Assembly: GCA_934667795.1 (NCBI GenBank)
Contig: CAKUMP010000036.1
Span: forward strand, 1 to 13,079
Direction: 5' to 3'
DNA: 13,079 nucleotides
Source of the DNA: an uncultured Chthoniobacterales bacterium
Lineage (GTDB): Bacteria > Verrucomicrobiota > Verrucomicrobiia > Chthoniobacterales > CAKUMP01
The notes beneath the pieces are model-generated. The model was not told where the DNA came from, did no database searches, and saw only the letters and a list, made by a program, of their open reading frames with translations. Position numbers and translations under genes: made by a program. Of this stretch, positions 6,637 to 13,079 are shown one piece after another (the stretch's first letter is position 1; every line of letters begins with the position of its first letter).

Positions 6637-8148
6637 TCACGCAAAAAGCCCCCAGATTCCGATCACAATCAGCGCATTGGTGATCGCATGAATCAAAATC
6701 GCTGCCCATAAACTTTCTGTCTTATGATAGATCCACGCAAAAATACACCCTCCAAGAAAGACCGATACAAACCCGCTGAGCGAATAAAAATGCAACCCGG
6801 CGAATACAAGACTCGACAGCACCGCCGCAAATAAAACCGGCACACGTCGCCTCAATGCCGAAAATAAAATCCCTCGAAATAAAACTTCTTCAAACACCGG
6901 AGCCAAAATACAGCATTGCCACATTTCCGATATAAAATCCATCCGCTCTCCCCGCAATAGTTCAGGCGAAATAATATCTTCCACCGATCCCCCACCCAAT
7001 AACGGCTGCAGCCACACCATCAGGTACCCAAGCAATAGGTAATCCAGCAATATCCCGACCCCCACCCACCAGAATAATTTCCGCTGAAATAAATGCGCAA
7101 ATGTCATCCCGGCTTCATGATAAAATACCGTGCGATGCGGGAAATACCAGCGCACCAAAACCATCAGGCAAAGCAAAATCAGTAATGTTCCACCCACGAT
7201 GGTAAAAAGTCCCGACTTATACCCCGGCAACGCATACGTTAAAGTATAAACCAAAATCCCTCCCCCCATCATGAGAACGGTGATCCGCAGCAACCCATTC
7301 CACACCGCCCACATGCTCCATTCTCCTAAATATTTGGCGTAAAACCATCCACTGCGTTCCACACTTTTTCCCCAATAGAAAAGCCCCATCAATAAAAAGA
7401 AAATGCTACTCCCTATCGCCAGAAGACTGTTGAAAATTGCCTGCTCATACAGTTTTTCTCCTTTTGCTTTCTTAATGTGAGCAATGTCTTGATGGCTTTC
7501 GTACGCCTGTAAACCACTCTCTCCTCCTGCGTTTTCCACCCATTCCGCGACCTTCCGTTGCCACCAGTCCGGACCTGATTGTGCTCTCCCTCCTTGTCCC
7601 TTTTTGTTGATAAAATTTAAAACTGCCTGAGGGATTTCCCGTTCCTGTGATGGACCGGTATTTCCCATACGCTCCCCACTTGGCACTTCCATAATCCAGG
7701 AAGAAACCGTCAACACCTCTTCCTCGACCGCCTGCCCGCGCATCACCCCCAGATGAATTTCTTTCGCTTCCGCCCTCCGCCCCATATCTACCAGAGTGAT
7801 CATCCATCGCAACGCATCCTGACGGGTCAGCCCATATCCTTCTTTCGAAAATGCGGTCAAAATCTCGTCTTCCAACTGCCAGTCCTTCATGTATCCGGTC
7901 AGCCATCTCCAGGTAGGATCTGCTACCAGGTACCCATCCCGAAATTCCAGCATCGATTCTGCATACCATAAGACTAATATTGTATGCTCTTCTGCAGATA
8001 ATTCTTCGCTCTCGCGCACATCCGGTCCGGTCGTTTCTTCTTCGGAGTAATAAAAGTTCAGACCAATCAATACCGCGAGCATCATGACGGCGATAATCGT
8101 TCCCGCCCAACCAAAAGACGGCTCTCGAACCCCCACCTTAATGAACAT
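6637..8148 (-). CDS. CPBP family intramembrane metalloprotease (CAAX protease-like)
   Basis: The C-terminal 90 residues of this 503-residue membrane protein carry the three CPBP motifs: EEVLFR (E420, E421, R425), the histidine of FAGLHF (H453) and HAITN (H487, N491). These are the glutamate and histidine active-site residues of the Rce1/Abi family. One membrane helix near residues 14-34 is followed by about 200 soluble residues of no recognised fold, probably outside the cytoplasm, then several helices up to the protease core. That N-terminal half is much longer than in minimal family members. The start overlaps the lpxB stop by one base (TAATG), with a strong purine-rich ribosome binding site (GGAGAGGGGG) ending five bases upstream, so it is co-transcribed and probably translationally coupled with lpxB. 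The substrate is unknown; an envelope role is inferred from context only. Confidence 0.88.
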   Translation of the reverse strand: MFIKVGVREPSFGWAGTIIAVMMLAVLIGLNFYYSEEETTGPDVRESEELSAEEHTILVLWYAESMLEFRDGYLVADPTWRWLTGYMKDWQLEDEILTAFSKEGYGLTRQDALRWMITLVDMGRRAEAKEIHLGVMRGQAVEEEVLTVSSWIMEVPSGERMGNTGPSQEREIPQAVLNFINKKGQGGRAQSGPDWWQRKVAEWVENAGGESGLQAYESHQDIAHIKKAKGEKLYEQAIFNSLLAIGSSIFFLLMGLFYWGKSVERSGWFYAKYLGEWSMWAVWNGLLRITVLMMGGGILVYTLTYALPGYKSGLFTIVGGTLLILLCLMVLVRWYFPHRTVFYHEAGMTFAHLFQRKLFWWVGVGILLDYLLLGYLMVWLQPLLGGGSVEDIISPELLRGERMDFISEMWQCCILAPVFEEVLFRGILFSALRRRVPVLFAAVLSSLVFAGLHFYSLSGFVSVFLGGCIFAWIYHKTESLWAAILIHAITNALIVIGIWGLFA

Positions 8149-9305
8149 TATTTCCCCCTCTCCACTTCCCCAATATTTGTCCCATGCGCTTTCCCCCGAA
8201 CTTCTTCTGCGATTGCCTGCGCAGCACGTTCACTGGCGCCCCCTACCCCCAAACCATCGATGACTTGTTTTAAATCATGCACAACCTGAGCACGTTTTGT
8301 TTCATCCTCCAGCAGCGTTTTCATTTCCGGCACCAGGTTTTCTACCGTTGCCTCTTGCTGAATAAATTCTTTCACAATTTCCCGTCCGGCTAAAATATTG
8401 ACCATACCAATCCATTTCACACGGATCAGCCATTTTGCCGGCCAGTATGTCAGCCACGAAACCCGATACACCAGCACAAATGGCATTCCAAAAAATGCAG
8501 CTTCCATGGTAGCAGTACCACTTGCGAGCATCGCTGCCCAGACGCGCTGCATGGCTTCATCGCTTTGGCCAATCACAAGTTCGACGCTTCCGGTATCTTC
8601 TTCCTGCAGCATGGCTTCCATTTCTGCTTTCAATTTTTCGCGTGCTCCCACCACGAGAAAGCGTAGCTCCGGATCGGTTTTCCGCAGTTCCCGTGCGGTC
8701 TCCAGCATCACGGGCAAGTTTTTGCGCACTTCTCGTAACCGGCTTCCGGGAAATATTCCCACCCGTTTTTTCTCACGATCCACGGGAAGGATTTTCTCCG
8801 GCAAAGCATCCAGCAATGGGTGTCCGACAAATTTTGCCTTTAACCCGGATTCTTCATACAAGGCTTCTTCAAAAGGGAAAATGCATAACATCAGGTCCAG
8901 ATATTTTGCCATTTTAGGAATGCGCCCGCGATTCCATGCCCAGACCTGCGGGCTGATATAAAAAATCAGTTTCCCCAAATACCCACGCTTCCTCAGCCCG
9001 GAAGCCAATCGCAAATTAAACCCCGGATAATCAATAAAAACGACCGCCTCCGGCGCCATCTTGATCACTTCATCCAGCATCCGATCCATTTGCTTGCGAA
9101 AATATCCGTAATTCCGCAACACATCCACAATCCCGATCACCGCATGTTCTGTCCATTCGCAAAATGACTCTTGTGCCAGCTTTGCCATCTTCGGCCCACC
9201 GGCACCATAAAACTTCACGTCAGGCATCACCTCCAACAATGCCTTCATCAATTCTGCCCCATGCCCATCCCCACTGGCTTCTCCTGCCACCAAGTATAAT
9301 TTCAT
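8148..9305 (-). CDS. lpxB: Lipid-A-disaccharide synthase
   Basis: LpxB condenses UDP-2,3-diacylglucosamine with lipid X to form the lipid A disaccharide at the inner face of the cytoplasmic membrane. At 385 residues it matches the usual size. The N-terminus has the family hallmark GEASGDGHGA (8-17). Further along are GHPLLDALP, PGSRLREVRKNLP and the C-terminal ASGTATMEAAFFGMPFVLVYR and NILAGREIVKEFIQ segments of the sugar-nucleotide site. The start overlaps the upstream oxidoreductase stop by four bases (ATGA), and the stop overlaps the protease start. Together with lpxI two genes upstream, this is clear evidence that the organism makes lipid A-type lipopolysaccharide. Confidence 0.95.
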   Translation of the reverse strand: MKLYLVAGEASGDGHGAELMKALLEVMPDVKFYGAGGPKMAKLAQESFCEWTEHAVIGIVDVLRNYGYFRKQMDRMLDEVIKMAPEAVVFIDYPGFNLRLASGLRKRGYLGKLIFYISPQVWAWNRGRIPKMAKYLDLMLCIFPFEEALYEESGLKAKFVGHPLLDALPEKILPVDREKKRVGIFPGSRLREVRKNLPVMLETARELRKTDPELRFLVVGAREKLKAEMEAMLQEEDTGSVELVIGQSDEAMQRVWAAMLASGTATMEAAFFGMPFVLVYRVSWLTYWPAKWLIRVKWIGMVNILAGREIVKEFIQQEATVENLVPEMKTLLEDETKRAQVVHDLKQVIDGLGVGGASERAAQAIAEEVRGKAHGTNIGEVERGK

Positions 9306-10240
9306 CCGATATTACGTGCCGCGTTCTGTTGCTCGATTTGTCGGGTAATTTCCAAAGAAAGTTCCAAAGCGGCGGCTGCCTGATACCCGGACACGGTTGG
9401 GTTTGCACCCTCTCGCGAACATTGAATAAACGACTCCAACTCTCGCTTCAAGGGCTCCGCTTTATCAATCTTTACCTTGTCCCGCGATATTTTTCCATTA
9501 TCCAGTCGATAAATTTCCCCACTTTGATTCCCATAATCCAACGACAAATAAGCGTTTTCCTGAAACACCCGAATCTTGCGCATTTTTTCCGGGCTGATCC
9601 TGCTCGCAGTGATATTGGCAACACATCCATTCGCAAAACGAATCCGCGCATTCGCAATGTCTTCCCGCGCACTTAATACCGAAATCCCCACCGAATCGAC
9701 ATGCGTGACTTCACTGCGCACCAGATGCAAAATGACTTCGATGTCATGGATCATCAAATCCAAAACCACTCCGATCTCGGTACTCCGATCCGGATAAGGC
9801 GAAAGCCGATGTGCCTCAATAAATTGTGCACGTGTGAGATGTTTCTCCAACTCTCCCAGCACAGGATTAAACCGCTCGATATGCCCCACTTGCAACACCA
9901 CGCCATTACTCTGCGCCAGATCTGCAAGCTCGTACGCATGCTCGACATTTTCCGTAATCGGTTTTTCAATCAGTAAGTGTTTCTTCGCCAGTAACAACTG
10001 TTTTCCAATCGGGTAATGAAACGGGGTCGGAGTCGCAATACTCGCAGCATCGACCAGTTCCACGAATTCTTCCAAAGTTTCTACGGCAACACATCCAAAT
10101 TTAGCAGCCAGTTTTTTCGCAGCATCTCCATTCTGATCTAAAATTGCGGTGAGTTCTGAAATTTCAGATTCCGCATAAACGCGCGCATGGTTTTTTCCAA
10201 TATGGCCAACGCCTACAACTCCAACTCGTAATGGTTTCAT
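9302..10240 (-). CDS. Gfo/Idh/MocA family NAD(P)-dependent oxidoreductase
   Basis: The 312-residue protein has a Rossmann NAD(P)-binding start, GVVGVGHIG (7-15), the EKP signature (92-94) whose lysine is catalytic in this family, and GHIERFNP (119-126), followed by an alpha/beta substrate domain. These enzymes oxidise or reduce sugars and sugar nucleotides. It overlaps lpxI upstream and lpxB downstream by four bases each, so it is made with two lipid A enzymes. One possibility is a GnnA-like UDP-GlcNAc 3-dehydrogenase, which with the aminotransferase GnnB gives amide-linked lipid A, but no gnnB-like gene is in this window. I therefore leave the substrate open. A weak AGGA lies eight bases before the ATG. 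Confidence 0.9.
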   Translation of the reverse strand: MKPLRVGVVGVGHIGKNHARVYAESEISELTAILDQNGDAAKKLAAKFGCVAVETLEEFVELVDAASIATPTPFHYPIGKQLLLAKKHLLIEKPITENVEHAYELADLAQSNGVVLQVGHIERFNPVLGELEKHLTRAQFIEAHRLSPYPDRSTEIGVVLDLMIHDIEVILHLVRSEVTHVDSVGISVLSAREDIANARIRFANGCVANITASRISPEKMRKIRVFQENAYLSLDYGNQSGEIYRLDNGKISRDKVKIDKAEPLKRELESFIQCSREGANPTVSGYQAAAALELSLEITRQIEQQNAARNIG

Positions 10241-11046
10241 GATTTAATTCCTACAATGGATATCCCCCGCTTTTCAGCAATACGAAAGACTTCTTCTTTA
10301 TTTACAAACAAGGTACACCCAGCCTCCAATGCTAAAACTTTAATCCCCGCTTCCAGCATGATGTCCATTGTGATCTCTCCCGCCACCGGCACATCAAATC
10401 GAAAATCCTGATTGGGTTTGGACACTTTTACGACCATCGCTCCACTGCGCCCCAGTTTCCCGCCACGCAAAATCGCTTCATTTGTCCCTTCAAACGCTTC
10501 GACCGCCAGGACGGTTCCATTTCGCACCACGACGGTTTGACCGATGTCCAGCCGGCTGACTTCCTTCGCGATCTTATTCCCGAAAGCGACATCCTCCCAC
10601 TGTCGCGCTTTCAGTTTCGGCCCCACGATATGCCCTTCGGGGACGATGTCTTCATCCAAAAATGTCATCGCATTTAATAATTCCACCCCGGCTTTTGATA
10701 ACTCATCCGCAATTGCCCCAAAAATCGTTTCCGCATTCCGCACCTTCAACTTCGCCAAAATCATCAGTGCTTTAAAATCCGGGCGCAGCCTGAACAAATT
10801 CGACGGTTCAATTTGTCCCGCCATAATCGCTTTTTTAATCCCTGCCGACTCAAGAATATGGATCATCTTCCCCATTTGTCCAACCCGGATCCAGGTCATT
10901 TCATCCACATAATCTGCCAAATCCGGTCTGGTTTCCCCATCAAAAGCAACCGCCACAATCCGCTTTACCCCGGCCTTGCGCGCTGCACGCGCCAGTTGGA
11001 TCGGATAACTTCGATTGCCTGCAATAATTCCCAGTTCTTCTATCAT
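10237..11046 (-). CDS. lpxI: UDP-2,3-diacylglucosamine pyrophosphatase LpxI
   Basis: LpxI (DUF1009 family) hydrolyses UDP-2,3-diacylglucosamine to lipid X and UMP, replacing LpxH in many bacteria. The protein has 269 residues from the ATG at 11046. It begins with the family opening GIIAGNRSYPIQLARAARKAG and continues with the IMAGQI stretch. It also has the EGTNEAILRGG segment, VVKVSKPNQDFRFDVP and the C-terminal LALEAGCTLFVNKEEVFRIA, where related proteins carry catalytic acidic residues. A TTG three codons upstream (11055) is an alternative start; I prefer the ATG because GAGGG lies just before it. It is the first gene of the four-gene operon and overlaps the oxidoreductase by four bases. 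Assignment to LpxI rather than LpxH is from sequence type: no metallophosphatase motif is seen. Confidence 0.9.
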   Translation of the reverse strand: MIEELGIIAGNRSYPIQLARAARKAGVKRIVAVAFDGETRPDLADYVDEMTWIRVGQMGKMIHILESAGIKKAIMAGQIEPSNLFRLRPDFKALMILAKLKVRNAETIFGAIADELSKAGVELLNAMTFLDEDIVPEGHIVGPKLKARQWEDVAFGNKIAKEVSRLDIGQTVVVRNGTVLAVEAFEGTNEAILRGGKLGRSGAMVVKVSKPNQDFRFDVPVAGEITMDIMLEAGIKVLALEAGCTLFVNKEEVFRIAEKRGISIVGIKS

Positions 11047-11056
11047 GTCCCTCAAA

Positions 11057-11085
11057 ATTAAGACGATTTCCAGAACATTTGTCCA
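11057..11085 (-). promoter_or_regulatory. Candidate promoter for the lpxI-lpxB operon
   Basis: On the minus strand TGGACA (-35, five of six consensus bases) and CTTAAT (-10, four of six) are 17 nt apart, just upstream of lpxI. The predicted start near 11050 would leave only a few bases before the ATG at 11046, so transcripts would be almost leaderless. That weakens the match, and a promoter further upstream is possible. Confidence 0.3.
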
Positions 11086-11140
11086 GCATCTTCCTACTCC
11101 CCAAACCGGAATCCTCTCCTGAGGACACCGATGGGGTTAA

Positions 11141-11280
11141 ATCTCACACGAAGAGTTTTTAAAATGGGGTAATGCGGAAAAAAGTGAGGTGGTACACGCT
11201 GGAAGAATTATCTCACACGAAGCCCCGAAGACACGAAGTTTTTTAGGGAGGATAAGGCGAAGAATATAGAGGTGGATGCT
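11141..11280 (-). repeat. Left repeat array (inverted relative to the right array)
   Basis: Read on the minus strand, this stretch contains two copies of a unit opening CTTCGTGTGAGAT, at 11222 and 11153 (69 nt apart), and the tail of a third at 11239-11262 ending TCCTCCCTAAAAAA. Two extra octamers (CTTCGTGT, CTTCGGGG) lie at 11223-11238. The segment 11188-11238 is the reverse complement of 11832-11882 with 44 of 51 bases identical, and the inner 32 bp (11207-11238) has a single mismatch. The outermost copy is short and soon diverges. It holds no gene. Confidence 0.9.
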
Positions 11281-11382
11281 TTGTGAAAGAGTTTATGCAA
11301 AAAAGATTTATAAAAATTTAAAATTCTTATTGAAATAAATAATAAGATAATAAATAAATAGGAAATAAAACGGGAGGATGAA
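11281..11382 (+). promoter_or_regulatory. AT-rich leader and Shine-Dalgarno site of the GxxExxY gene
   Basis: The stretch is strongly AT-rich, with many AATAA and TAAATA runs between 11318 and 11370, so promoter boxes cannot be chosen with confidence; TTGAAA at 11330-11335 is one possible -35. GGGAGG at 11372-11377 lies five bases before the GTG at 11383 and fixes that start. An ATG at 11378 is followed at once by a stop in its own frame. Confidence 0.55.
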
Positions 11383-11817
11383 GTGAAGAAGGATGTAGAG
11401 GAGCTGTCGGCTATTGTTGTGGATTGTGGGTATAAGTTGCATGTGGAAATCGGTCCCGGATTATTGGAGTCGATTTACGAAATTATTTTGAAAAAAATGC
11501 TGGAAGAAGCAGGTTTGCAAGTAAAGCGACAAGTTCAAGTTCCAATCCATTTTATGGGGATACACTTCGAAGAAGGATTCCGTGCGGATCTTATCGTAGA
11601 AGATAAACTATTAATCGAACTGAAGTCGGTTGAGAAATTAAAACCTCTTCATAGCAAACAAGTGTTAACCTATCTTCGATTTCTTAATTTACCCATGGGA
11701 CTTTTAATTAATTTTGGAGCCGCAACCTTTAAAGAAGGTATTAACCGAATTATCAATGGTCCACAGTCTTTTAAACGATCATTGCTAAAGATCAACAATC
11801 AAGAACAGAGTTTATAA
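11383..11817 (+). CDS. GxxExxY family protein, PD-(D/E)XK nuclease-like
   Basis: The 144-residue protein carries the motif that names its family, G26-LL-E29-SI-Y32, and a PD-(D/E)XK-type core: D69 in FRADLIV, then E79 and K81 in LLIELKSV. That places it in the PDDEXK_3-like nuclease superfamily (family knowledge); its substrate and biological role are not established. The GTG start is supported by GGGAGG five bases upstream. There is no signal peptide or membrane segment. The right-hand repeat array begins 14 nt after the stop and the left-hand array ends about 100 nt before the start. No partner gene lies inside the repeats, so any mobility or defence role would rest on this single protein. 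It is more AT-rich than the flanking genes, consistent with transfer. Confidence 0.88.
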   Translation: MKKDVEELSAIVVDCGYKLHVEIGPGLLESIYEIILKKMLEEAGLQVKRQVQVPIHFMGIHFEEGFRADLIVEDKLLIELKSVEKLKPLHSKQVLTYLRFLNLPMGLLINFGAATFKEGINRIINGPQSFKRSLLKINNQEQSL

Positions 11818-11831
11818 AAAAACCAGAAATT

Positions 11832-11983
11832 CTTCGTGGCTTCGGGGCTTCGTGTGAGATAATCTTCCCAGCGTACGCCACCCCATCGACTCCCATCTTA
11901 TCCTCCCTAAAAAAACTTCGTGTGAGATAATTTTTTCAGCACACGCCACTCTATCGAGTCTCGTATTTTCTAAATTTTTTGGA
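11832..11983 (+). repeat. Right repeat array, two direct 68-nt units
   Basis: The array opens with octamers CTTCGTGG and CTTCGGGG (11832-11847). Two direct copies of a ~68-nt unit follow, at 11848-11915 and 11916-11983. Both start CTTCGTGTGAGATAAT and share CAGC, CGCCAC and ATCGA at the same offsets; the second drifts towards its end. The first unit ends TCCTCCCTAAAAAAA, as does the innermost unit on the left. The minus-strand frame across this array (KPRSHEEF-type peptide) only reflects the repeat. Confidence 0.9.
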
Positions 11984-12038
11984 CTGCAGTGCTTAAAAAT
12001 ATTGGATTTCTCCCCAAAATTCCCCAAGCTAAAATTTC

Positions 12039-12851
12039 ATGTCTGCGAATACTTCTCACCATACTCACATCGACCCCAAAGACGCTTCCTCCCCGAAAAT
12101 TTCTATCCTCATCCCTGCTTATAATGAAGCAAATCGCCTTGCCCCCACGCTCACCGAAATCCATACCTTTTTCACCGACCTCCAGTGGCCATTTGAAATT
12201 CTGGTGATAGATGATGGTTCGACCGACTCCACGGCCGACCTGGTACATTCCTTTGCAGAATCCGTTGCTCCCAAACAGTTACACTTAATCCACCACCCCC
12301 GGAACCTCGGTAAAGGAGCGGCCGCCCGTACCGGCCTCTCCAAAGCATGCGCTCCTCTGGTTCTCTTGACCGATGCCGACCTTTCCACCCCCATTTCTAA
12401 TTTCCACGCACTCTTTGACGCAATTAAGTCCGGCGCGGCTCTGGCGATCGGATCCCGCGCGCTTCCTGCCTCCAATGTGACACGCCCCCAAAATCCCTTG
12501 CGTCGTAACCTCGGTCGCTGCTATAATTATATTATACGCTCTTTGACCCGATTACCTTTTCGTGACACCCAATGCGGGTTCAAACTTTTCTCCCTTCCGG
12601 CAATTTCTCCTATTCTCACACATTCCCAAACCAATGGCTTCGCATTCGATATTGAATGGCTTCTCATCGCGCAAAAATATCAGCTCCCGGTTGCAGAAAT
12701 CCCGGTGTCCTGGATTAATTCTCCAGACTCGAAGGTCCACATCCTGCTTCATCCATTTGAAATGCTAAAAGAAACAAGCCGGGCCGTTTCTCGTCTCAAA
12801 TCCCTTCCCGCTCCCCCACCTCCTGCCTCACTTCCGACTTCCCGAAAATAA
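12039..12851 (+). CDS. Family 2 glycosyltransferase (dolichyl-phosphate sugar synthase-like)
   Basis: The 270-residue protein shows a GT2 GT-A fold: PAYNEA (26-31), IDDGSTDST (57-65), NLGKGAAARTG (89-99), the metal-binding DAD of LTDADLSTPI (112-114), GSRAL (138-142) and RDTQCGFKLF (175-184). This set is typical of enzymes moving glucose or mannose from a nucleotide sugar to a polyprenyl phosphate carrier, similar to ALG5 and DPM1; the exact donor is not readable. There is no C-terminal membrane helix, so it is probably a soluble or peripheral enzyme at the cytoplasmic membrane. The tail is a Pro/Ser-rich stretch. The next gene starts 28 nt downstream. No good ribosome binding site precedes the ATG. 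Confidence 0.9.
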   Translation: MSANTSHHTHIDPKDASSPKISILIPAYNEANRLAPTLTEIHTFFTDLQWPFEILVIDDGSTDSTADLVHSFAESVAPKQLHLIHHPRNLGKGAAARTGLSKACAPLVLLTDADLSTPISNFHALFDAIKSGAALAIGSRALPASNVTRPQNPLRRNLGRCYNYIIRSLTRLPFRDTQCGFKLFSLPAISPILTHSQTNGFAFDIEWLLIAQKYQLPVAEIPVSWINSPDSKVHILLHPFEMLKETSRAVSRLKSLPAPPPPASLPTSRK

Positions 12852-12879
12852 AATTAAAACGACTTTCCTTTTACAATCT

Positions 12880-13079
12880 ATGCGCCAGTCATCATTTTTC
12901 TTTTTCTGTTTTCTGACACTCTTTCTTTTTCTTTGCTCCCCTTCTGCTTACTCTGCGCCGGCCAAAGTTTCTTCGCTCACTCCCGACCAACTGCAGGAAT
13001 TTGATTCTCTTTCTCCAGAAATTCAAAAGATTCTCAAAATTGCACTCGATCTGACCACAAAAAACCTGACCTATACCTA
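12880..13079 (+). CDS. N-terminus of a secreted protein, cut by the window edge
   Basis: An open frame from the ATG at 12880 runs to the end of the window (66 full codons). It starts MRQSS, followed by a strongly hydrophobic run rich in Phe and Leu and a likely cleavage region near SAYSAPA, which is a standard signal peptide. The mature start, LTPDQLQEFDSLSPEIQ, leads into IALDLTTKNLTYT. That last segment recalls the lead-in to NlpC/P60 cell-wall hydrolase domains in related bacteria, but the catalytic part lies outside the window, so this is a guess. It follows the glycosyltransferase by 28 nt and may be co-transcribed. Confidence 0.65.
   Translation, partial: MRQSSFFFFCFLTLFLFLCSPSAYSAPAKVSSLTPDQLQEFDSLSPEIQKILKIALDLTTKNLTYT

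Larger units (their letters stand above)
11141..11983. mobile_element. Putative cassette: GxxExxY gene between inverted repeat arrays
   Basis: One small nuclease-like gene is bracketed by arrays of a ~68-bp unit in opposite orientation, separating the lpx operon from the glycosyltransferase gene. The interior, especially 11281-11370, is clearly more AT-rich than the neighbours. The gene has a textbook ribosome binding site, unlike smc, trpD and the glycosyltransferase. These signs suggest an inserted unit. I cannot define exact ends or a target-site duplication, and there is no transposase. The arrays could instead be a pre-existing chromosomal repeat that gained the gene. Confidence 0.45.

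Noticed and set aside
7472..8110. A 212-codon minus-strand frame within the CPBP protease gene
   Set aside because: Alternate-frame shadow on the same strand; the protease frame has clear catalytic motifs and coupled start.
9164..9676. A 170-codon plus-strand frame antisense to lpxB and the oxidoreductase
   Set aside because: It spans the junction of two well-supported genes on the other strand and has no domain signs.
11812..12027. A 71-codon minus-strand frame in the right repeat array
   Set aside because: Its sequence is a translation of the CTTCGTG repeats, not a gene.

Overview
The window looks like chromosomal DNA of a Gram-negative, lipid A-making bacterium, most likely in the PVC superphylum and perhaps Verrucomicrobiota. 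The reasons are lipid A genes (lpxI and lpxB) separated by a Gfo/Idh oxidoreductase, a TrpD sequence type I associate with Verrucomicrobiota, and patchy use of Shine-Dalgarno sequences. The phylum is an inference from remembered family features, not from a search.

Layout. Positions 1-363 hold the right-hand end of a CRISPR-like array: four identical 37-nt repeats and one decayed terminal repeat, with spacers of 36-40 nt. It probably continues to the left of the window; no cas gene is visible. A gene-free, hairpin-rich stretch follows (364-642). Then come a rhomboid protease on the minus strand (643-1491) and, divergently, smc (1635-5504) followed by trpD (5564-6625) on the plus strand. smc carries an in-frame 9-bp tandem repeat encoding a Ser-Pro-Glu tract. 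trpD meets the next block end to end with only 11 nt between stop codons.

The block 6637-11046 is a tight minus-strand operon, transcribed lpxI, Gfo/Idh oxidoreductase, lpxB, CPBP membrane protease. Its junctions overlap by 4, 4 and 1 nt. LpxI makes 2,3-diacylglucosamine 1-phosphate (lipid X) and LpxB joins lipid X to UDP-diacylglucosamine, so these are consecutive steps of lipid A synthesis. The coupled oxidoreductase and protease are candidates for linked envelope functions.

The most unusual region is 11141-11983. A small gene of the GxxExxY family (PD-(D/E)XK nuclease-like) sits between inverted arrays of repeats built on a CTTCGTG motif; the best arm is 51 bp with 44 identities. It looks like a small inserted cassette. 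To its right are a plus-strand family 2 glycosyltransferase (12039-12851) and the start of a secreted protein cut by the window edge (12880 onward).
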